Shown here one piece after another: positions 6,017 through 9,849 of a stretch of 9,849 nucleotides of DNA (position 1 is the stretch's first letter; every line of letters starts with the position of its first letter). Origin of the DNA: DAOTZS01 sp034434335 (GTDB lineage Bacteria > Chloroflexota > Anaerolineae > CG2-30-64-16); assembly GCA_034434335.1 (NCBI GenBank), contig DAOTZS010000067.1, forward strand, positions 1 through 9,849, written 5' to 3'. The notes beneath the pieces were generated by a model that was not told where the DNA came from, ran no database searches, and worked only from the letters and a program-made list of their open reading frames with translations. Position numbers and translations under genes: made by a program.

Positions 6017-6559
6017 TTAGGTCGCGGGCGTAGCAGCCCGAGCCAGCGCCACGCGGCGCAACTCGTCCAGCGCGGCCAACGCTGCCTCCACCTGCGCGGC
6101 GCGAAAACGATGCACTAAGGCCACGATCTCATCCTCATGGGGTCGCTCGCGCTCTCGTTCCAGCCACCCCACTAGGTGCTCTTTTTGCGCGTCCACCAGG
6201 CGGACCGCCAAAGCTGGATCGCGGCGCAGTGCCAGGTAGATGCGTGCCAGCAGCGCAGTGCGCAGGTTGCGAGGGTATGGCTCAGGCGTGGTCAGCCATT
6301 GTTCCAGTGCGGCCTGCCCTGCCGGTGTTGGCGCATAGACCACCCGCCGCGGTCCCGCCCCACGCGTCTCAGCCTGGGCCAAGATGTAGCCTTGCTTGAG
6401 CAGCTTGCGCAACAGAAAATAGACTTCACTCAGCTCGATGCGCCAGATAGCGCGCAGCGCAGCATCGCTCTTGACCAGTTGCGCCACCTCGTAGCCGTGC
6501 ATCGGCTTTTCGCACAGCAGCGCCAGCACGATGTTTTCCGCCGGCCAGTCAGCTTGCAT
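6017..6559 (-). CDS. PadR-family transcriptional regulator
   Basis: This 180-residue protein has the PadR winged helix at the N-terminus: NIVLALLCEKPMHGYEVAQL (9-28) with the family HGYE motif, then the recognition helix region ELSEVYFLLRKLLKQGYI (42-59), and the wing GPRRVVYAPTPAG (69-81), which fits the RxxYxxTxxG pattern. The C-terminal half (95-172) is predicted mainly alpha-helical, with ERERERPHEDE (134-144), as in the Vir_act_alpha_C dimerisation domain. PadR proteins are usually repressors that bind inverted repeats and release on binding a small ligand. The ATG at 6559 was chosen because the domain starts there; the frame stays open to 6784, but that would run through both promoters. 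The Shine-Dalgarno is weak. The gene has its own promoter and lies head-to-head with the ABC importer and upstream of sufCB, so autoregulation and control of the importer are plausible but unproven. Confidence 0.88.
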   Translation of the reverse strand: MQADWPAENIVLALLCEKPMHGYEVAQLVKSDAALRAIWRIELSEVYFLLRKLLKQGYILAQAETRGAGPRRVVYAPTPAGQAALEQWLTTPEPYPRNLRTALLARIYLALRRDPALAVRLVDAQKEHLVGWLERERERPHEDEIVALVHRFRAAQVEAALAALDELRRVALARAATPAT

Positions 6560-6620
6560 GGATGTGATCCGCTCGGCTCTTTTTACGTGTCTGGTACGGG
6601 ATGGTTCAAAATGGTTGACG

Positions 6621-6655
6621 CCCTTTTTCTCCCCCTCCCCTCGCACGTAGCCCCC
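6621..6655 (-). other. Potential G-quadruplex in the padR leader
   Basis: On the minus strand this stretch reads four G-runs of 5, 4, 5 and 3, separated by 10, 1 and 7 bases. It would lie in the 5' untranslated part of the padR transcript, about 60-95 bases before the start. The first loop is longer than the usual limit of 7, so formation is uncertain. Confidence 0.35.
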
Positions 6656-6694
6656 AGGCCTCTGAGAAAAACAGATTGCTCGCAAGATGGCCTC

Positions 6695-6723
6695 ATTGTA
6701 GCGGTTCACGGACGCGCTGTCAA
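6695..6723 (-). promoter_or_regulatory. Sigma-70-type promoter of padR
   Basis: Read on the minus strand, TTGACA (6723-6718) is followed after exactly 17 bases by TACAAT (6700-6695), a perfect -35 and a 5-of-6 -10. Transcription would start near 6688 and leave a leader of about 128 bases before the padR ATG. The promoter may also serve sufC, sufB and the genes after them, since no strong promoter was seen in 5834-6016. Confidence 0.8.
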
Positions 6724-6777
6724 AGCATGAACATGGCTGCTCCCGAGAAGTGTCGGGCAGGTGATGGCATGGTGGAT

Positions 6778-6806
6778 TTGACAAGCATAGCGCAGAGGTT
6801 TATTAT
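6778..6806 (+). promoter_or_regulatory. Sigma-70-type promoter of the ABC importer operon
   Basis: TTGACA (6778-6783), a 17-base spacer and TATTAT (6801-6806) give a perfect -35 and a 5-of-6 -10. Transcription would start around 6813, about 50 bases before the first ATG. The -35 boxes of this and the padR promoter are 54 bases apart, close enough for one bound regulator to affect both. Confidence 0.82.
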
Positions 6807-6825
6807 TCAGACCATAAATATTCAG
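6804..6825. promoter_or_regulatory. Candidate operator: direct repeat TATTCAG over the importer -10 and start site
   Basis: TATTCAG occurs at 6804-6810 and again at 6819-6825, a 15-base period, overlapping the -10 box and the expected start site. TTTAT/ATAAA (6799-6803, 6814-6818) adds a weak inverted component. The position suits a repressor, but the repeat does not match a Fur, DtxR or typical PadR box well enough to name the factor. Confidence 0.35.
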
Positions 6826-6850
6826 AAAGAAAATAGCTGGCACACACATC

Positions 6851-6855
6851 AGGAG
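6851..6855 (+). promoter_or_regulatory. Ribosome binding site of the binding-protein gene
   Basis: AGGAG sits 8 bases before the ATG at 6864 and fixes the start of the importer operon. Confidence 0.8.
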
Positions 6856-6863
6856 CTCTCACC

Positions 6864-8003
6864 ATGCGCACATTCCGTCCCTTTCTCCAGCTTGCCATCG
6901 TCCTTCTCTGGCTTGTCACCTTCGCAGCGTGCGTCCCACCTGTTATCCCACCGGCGCCGGCCGTGACCGAAATCGCGCCGATTGCTGTTCCCACCCCGAC
7001 CGCCGGACCGATTACAGTAACCGATGCACTGGGTCGGCAGGTGGCTTTCCAGAAGTTGCCACAGCGTATCGTCATAACCGGCAAGGCACTCTTCATGGTG
7101 GCCGACGCGGCTTACCTTTTCCCCGAAGCCGCCTCGCGCATCGCGGCCATCGGCAAGACCAGCCAGATGCAGCGCGACTTCATCCCCATCGTGGATCCCA
7201 GCTATAAAGACAAGACAATCCTGCAAAGCGACGCCGGCCCGGAGCAGATCGCGGCGGTTCAGCCCGAGGCGGTGATCCTCAAGAGCAGCAACGCCGAAAA
7301 GCTGGGTAAGGCGCTCGAAGTGCTGGGCATCCCGGTGGTCTACGTGGACTTCGAGACGCCGGAGCAGTATCAGCGCGACCTCGAAATCCTGGGCCAGGTT
7401 TTTGGGAACACTGCCCGAGCCCGAGAGCTTGCTGCCTACTTCCGATCACATACCGAGAAGGTTGTTGGTGCCGTGGCCGGCCTGAAGGATGAGCAAAAGC
7501 CGCGCGTGCTGCTGATGTACTACACCGACCGCGATGGCACCATCGCGTTCAATGTGCCGCCGCTGGCCTGGATGCAGACGCTGCTGGTCGAGATGGCAGG
7601 CGGCCGGCCAGTCTGGCGGGATGCGCAGCCCGGCAGCGGCTGGACTAAGGTGAGCCTGGAGCAGATCGCGGCCTGGGACCCTGATCAAATCTATGTCGTC
7701 ACCTACACGGACAAGGTGGCCGAGGTGGTCGCGAAGTTGAAAGCCGATCCCCAGTGGCAACTGCTGCGGGCGGTCAAGGAGGGGCAGTTGTACGCCTTCC
7801 CCGGCGACTTCTACAGTTGGGACCAGCCCGACACCCGCTGGATCCTCGGCCTGAAGTGGCTGGCCGGCAAGATGCACCCCGACCGTTTCCCTGGTTTGGA
7901 TATGCGGGCAGAAGCCAGGCGCTTCTATCGCGATTTGTACGGCCTGGATGAGGCGGCCTTCGATCAACACGTGCAGCCCATCCTGTTCGGAGACCTGCCG
8001 TGA
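6864..8003 (+). CDS. ABC importer substrate-binding lipoprotein (FecB/BtuF/FepB-like, metal-chelate type)
   Basis: This 379-residue protein starts with a lipoprotein signal peptide: RTFR, a hydrophobic core (8-20), and lipobox F-A-A-C with the lipidated cysteine at C23. A Pro/Ala/Thr-rich linker (24-49) follows. The mature part opens with ITVTDALGRQVAF (50-62) and PQRIVITG (67-74), the classic start of periplasmic-binding family 2 (PF01497), and the second half carries KVSLEQIAAWDPDQIYVVTY (262-281) and GQLYAFPGDFYSWDQPDTRW (307-326). It would capture a metal chelate at the outer face of the membrane and hand it to the permease. Siderophore-iron, heme, cobalamin and molybdate/tungstate members share this fold, so the ligand is not decided; the neighbouring Fe-S genes favour iron. 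It is the first gene of a three-gene operon and its stop overlaps the permease GTG start (GTGA, 8000-8003). Confidence 0.88.
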   Translation: MRTFRPFLQLAIVLLWLVTFAACVPPVIPPAPAVTEIAPIAVPTPTAGPITVTDALGRQVAFQKLPQRIVITGKALFMVADAAYLFPEAASRIAAIGKTSQMQRDFIPIVDPSYKDKTILQSDAGPEQIAAVQPEAVILKSSNAEKLGKALEVLGIPVVYVDFETPEQYQRDLEILGQVFGNTARARELAAYFRSHTEKVVGAVAGLKDEQKPRVLLMYYTDRDGTIAFNVPPLAWMQTLLVEMAGGRPVWRDAQPGSGWTKVSLEQIAAWDPDQIYVVTYTDKVAEVVAKLKADPQWQLLRAVKEGQLYAFPGDFYSWDQPDTRWILGLKWLAGKMHPDRFPGLDMRAEARRFYRDLYGLDEAAFDQHVQPILFGDLP

Positions 8004-9052
8004 GCCATGATGTCGGCAGCCTTGCTGCTCCCTCAGCGGTATCTACCGCGGCGCGCGCGGCGCCGCAAGCCCGCGTGGGCAGCCTGGTCTGGCCAGGCAT
8101 GTTGCTGTTGGCCACGTTGGCGCTCTCGCTCTTTGTGGGCCGCTATCCGGCACCCCCGCTCCTGGCGCCGGAACGGCTGTTGACCGACGAGCTGGCGCAG
8201 AGCCTGGTCTGGAACCTGCGGTTGCCGCGCGTGCTGGCCGCGGTGTTGCTGGGCATGTCGCTGGCGGGAGCCGGCACCGTCCTCCAGATGATCCTGGGCA
8301 ATCCGCTGGTGGAGCCGGGCTTCCTTGGCGTGTCGCAAGGTGCGGCGTTCGGCGCGGCGCTGAGCATTGTCTTCCTGGGCAATACCGCCTGGCTTGTGCA
8401 GGGTTCGGCCACCCTGTTTGCTTTTATCGGGCTGGGGCTGTCGTACTTCCTGGCCCACCGGTTGCGCTACGGTGGCTGGGTCTTGCGATTGGTGTTGGCG
8501 GGGATCGCTGTCTCGGCTCTCTTCTCGGCTGGGGTTGGGATGCTCAAATACGTCGCGGACCCGCTGCGCCAGTTGCCCGAGATCACCTTCTGGCTGCTGG
8601 GCGGGCTGTGGAGTATCACCTGGCCGCAACTGCGCGCTATCCTTCCGGTGACTGCTTTGGCCCTGTTTGTGCTGGTCCAGATGCGTTGGCGGCTGAACCT
8701 GCTGGCGTTGGAGGATGCAACGGCCTTTTCGCTGGGTGTGGCTCCAGCCCGCGAGCGCATATTGGTCCTGACGGCGGCCGTGGCCGCCACGGCAGCCGTC
8801 ATCTCGGTGAGCGGCATGGTCGGCTGGATCGGGCTGATCATGCCCCACCTGGCCCGGCGCCTGTACGGCGCGGACAGCCGCCGTGCGCTGCCGGCCGCGC
8901 TGCTGTTGGGTGGGCTGTTCACTTTGTTGTGCGACGACATGGCCCGCACGCTGCTGGCCGGGGAGATCCCGCTGGGCATCCTGACCTCGCTCCTTGGCGC
9001 CGCGGCTTTTGTGGCGCTGATGATGAAGCAGGGCATTCGCATCTCGCGATGA
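8000..9052 (+). CDS. ABC importer permease, FecCD family
   Basis: This 350-residue, highly hydrophobic protein is of normal length for a BtuC/FecCD-type permease with about ten membrane helices. Family motifs are clear: RLPRVLAAVLLGMSLAGAG (74-92), LGNPLVEPGFLGVSQGAAFG (99-118), MVGWIGLIMPHLARRLYGAD (273-292), and the C-terminal CDDMARTL with GEIPLGILTSLLGAAAF (321-337). The I-G-L-I-x-P-H-x-x-R segment is the coupling region that contacts the ATPase. It would form a homodimeric channel with two copies of the ATPase encoded next. The start is GTG at 8000, sharing four bases with the upstream stop. The first 33 residues are polar and Ala-rich, so a start at the ATG at 8099 (M34) is possible, but the overlap favours 8000. 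The 3' end overlaps the ATPase start (ATGA). Confidence 0.92.
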   Translation: MSHDVGSLAAPSAVSTAARAAPQARVGSLVWPGMLLLATLALSLFVGRYPAPPLLAPERLLTDELAQSLVWNLRLPRVLAAVLLGMSLAGAGTVLQMILGNPLVEPGFLGVSQGAAFGAALSIVFLGNTAWLVQGSATLFAFIGLGLSYFLAHRLRYGGWVLRLVLAGIAVSALFSAGVGMLKYVADPLRQLPEITFWLLGGLWSITWPQLRAILPVTALALFVLVQMRWRLNLLALEDATAFSLGVAPARERILVLTAAVAATAAVISVSGMVGWIGLIMPHLARRLYGADSRRALPAALLLGGLFTLLCDDMARTLLAGEIPLGILTSLLGAAAFVALMMKQGIRISR

Positions 9053-9825
9053 ACACACCCCTTTTGGCTTTCCACGATGTGCGCTTCGGCTACGGGGCCA
9101 ACGGCAAATTGCTCTTTCAAGGGCTCACGGTGGAGATCGCGGCGCGCACGGTAACAGCGATCCTGGGGCCGAACGGCGCGGGCAAGACTACGCTGTTGCA
9201 TCTGGCGCTGGGCTGGCTCAAGCCGCAGGCAGGGCAGATCACATTGCAGGGCCGGCCGTTGGGGAGCTATTCACGCGGGGAATTGGGTCGCCTGATTGGG
9301 CTGGTGCCGCAAAGCGAGCACATCCCATTTGAGTATTCTCTGCTCGAATATGTGCTCCTGGGCCGGGCGCCTTACCTCAAGCCGCTGGAGATGCCCGGTA
9401 CCGAGGACGTGCGCATTGCCCAGGACGCCCTGGCGCGGGTGGGGCTGGCCGGCTGGGAGGGGCGCTCCCTGGCCCGGCTGAGCGGTGGCGAGCGCCAGCT
9501 CGTGCTGATCGCCCGCGCGCTGGCACAGCAGCCGCGTCTCCTCTTGCTGGATGAGCCAACCTCACATCTGGACCTGGGCAACAAGGCGCGGCTGCTGGAA
9601 CTGCTGCGGGGATTGGCAGCCCAGGGCGTGACGATCCTGCTCACCACCCACGAGCCGGAGGTGGCGGCCGGGCTGGCCAGCCACCTGCTTTTGATGCGCG
9701 ATGGCCAGGTGTTGTACAGCGGGCTGTTGCCACAGGTGTTCAGCAGCGAGCACCTCAGCGCGACCTACGGCGTTCCTGTCCAGGTGGCCCAGGTGAACGG
9801 CCGACAGGTGATCCTGTGGGGGTGA
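9049..9825 (+). CDS. ABC importer ATPase, FecE/BtuD/FhuC type
   Basis: This 258-residue cytoplasmic ATPase powers the importer. Walker A is GPNGAGKT (40-47), the Q-loop is LVPQSEHIPFEYSLLEYVLL (85-104), the signature is LSGGERQLVLIARAL (144-158), Walker B is LLLLDEPTSHLDL (164-176) and the switch histidine is H201 in LLTTHEPE. LSGGERQ and DEPTSHLDL, together with a middle segment ending in VLLGRAPYL (102-110), are typical of the iron-chelate/cobalamin ATPase group. The ATG at 9049 overlaps the permease stop as ATGA, so translation is probably coupled. The frame is open far upstream (from 8608), but those codons overlap the permease and have no domain. The usual SHDLN after Walker B is here THEPE, which is seen in some non-siderophore members and leaves the ligand open. 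Confidence 0.93.
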   Translation: MNTPLLAFHDVRFGYGANGKLLFQGLTVEIAARTVTAILGPNGAGKTTLLHLALGWLKPQAGQITLQGRPLGSYSRGELGRLIGLVPQSEHIPFEYSLLEYVLLGRAPYLKPLEMPGTEDVRIAQDALARVGLAGWEGRSLARLSGGERQLVLIARALAQQPRLLLLDEPTSHLDLGNKARLLELLRGLAAQGVTILLTTHEPEVAAGLASHLLLMRDGQVLYSGLLPQVFSSEHLSATYGVPVQVAQVNGRQVILWG

Positions 9826-9828
9826 GGG

Positions 9829-9843
9829 ACGCCAAGGTGGCGT
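9829..9843 (+). terminator. Possible hairpin after the ABC importer operon (cut by the window end)
   Basis: ACGCCA (9829-9834) and TGGCGT (9838-9843) pair perfectly around a 3-base loop, starting 4 bases after the ATPase stop. GG/CC pairs could extend it. The window ends before a T-run could be seen, so this may be a terminator or chance. Confidence 0.3.
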
Positions 9844-9849
9844 TGTCCT

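Larger units (their letters stand above)
6560..6863. other. 304-base divergent control region between padR and the ABC importer
   Basis: No gene lies here. It contains two back-to-back promoters, a short hairpin CCCGA-GAAGTG-TCGGG (6742-6757) between their -35 boxes, and a repeated TATTCAG over and after the importer -10. On the left is a padR leader of about 128 bases (6560 to about 6688) that includes TACGTG/CACGTA (6584-6589 and 6644-6649), a tandem ATGGTT (6601-6606, 6611-6616) and a G-rich tract on the minus strand (6621-6655). I could not match the leader to a known riboswitch. Confidence 0.7.

Noticed and set aside
6560..6784. A 75-residue N-terminal extension of PadR from an upstream ATG
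   Set aside because: It would run across both promoters, shows no PadR-like sequence and adds a composition unlike the rest of the protein.
8608..9048. An upstream extension of the ATPase frame inside the permease gene
   Set aside because: The permease is unmistakable in its own frame here, and ATGA coupling at 9049 gives a full-length ATPase.
8033..9058. A 341-codon open frame on the minus strand opposite the permease
   Set aside because: It is extremely rich in Gln, Arg and His, the usual mirror image of a membrane-protein gene.

Overview
This window looks like a piece of a high-GC bacterial chromosome. The mix of genes (a compact SufB/SufC iron-sulfur system, a GH172/DUF2961 enzyme, a GH42-like hydrolase, a lipoprotein-based ABC importer) and the many GC-rich palindromes between genes fit a Chloroflexota-like organism of the Anaerolineae/Caldilineae type. 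That placement is inference from gene content and is not proven by any marker gene. Both promoters recognised are close to the sigma-70 consensus.

Layout. Bases 1-6559 are read leftward. From right to left they are: a PadR-family regulator (6559-6017); sufC (5833-5027), sufB (5008-4016), a small DUF59/MIP18-type gene (4012-3698) and an NAD synthase gene (3728 or slightly inside, to 2727); a 192-base gap holding three successive hairpins; and a second cluster of a GH172/DUF2961 enzyme (2534-1437), a VOC/glyoxalase-fold protein (1416-1018) and a GH42-like glycoside hydrolase that runs off the left edge (1011-<1). Bases 6864-9825 are read rightward and encode a complete FecB/FecCD/FecE-type ABC importer: lipoprotein binding protein, permease and ATPase, joined by 4-base start/stop overlaps.

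The 304-base region between padR and the importer (6560-6863) is the control centre of the window. It holds two back-to-back promoters, each with a TTGACA -35 box and a 17-base spacer (TACAAT -10 for padR, TATTAT -10 for the importer).

How it may work together (inference): metal-chelate uptake, most likely iron, on one side, and Fe-S cluster assembly on the other, with PadR between them as the obvious candidate regulator. SufB keeps the cysteine and histidine that line up with the functional residues of E. coli SufB, and there is no SufD, SufS, SufU or SufE in view, which suggests a minimal SmsCB-like system. The NAD synthase at the end of this operon has an unusually long, partly hydrophobic segment in the middle of its catalytic domain. 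The left cluster is a separate carbohydrate-processing unit. No tRNA, rRNA, CRISPR array, transposase or phage gene was seen.
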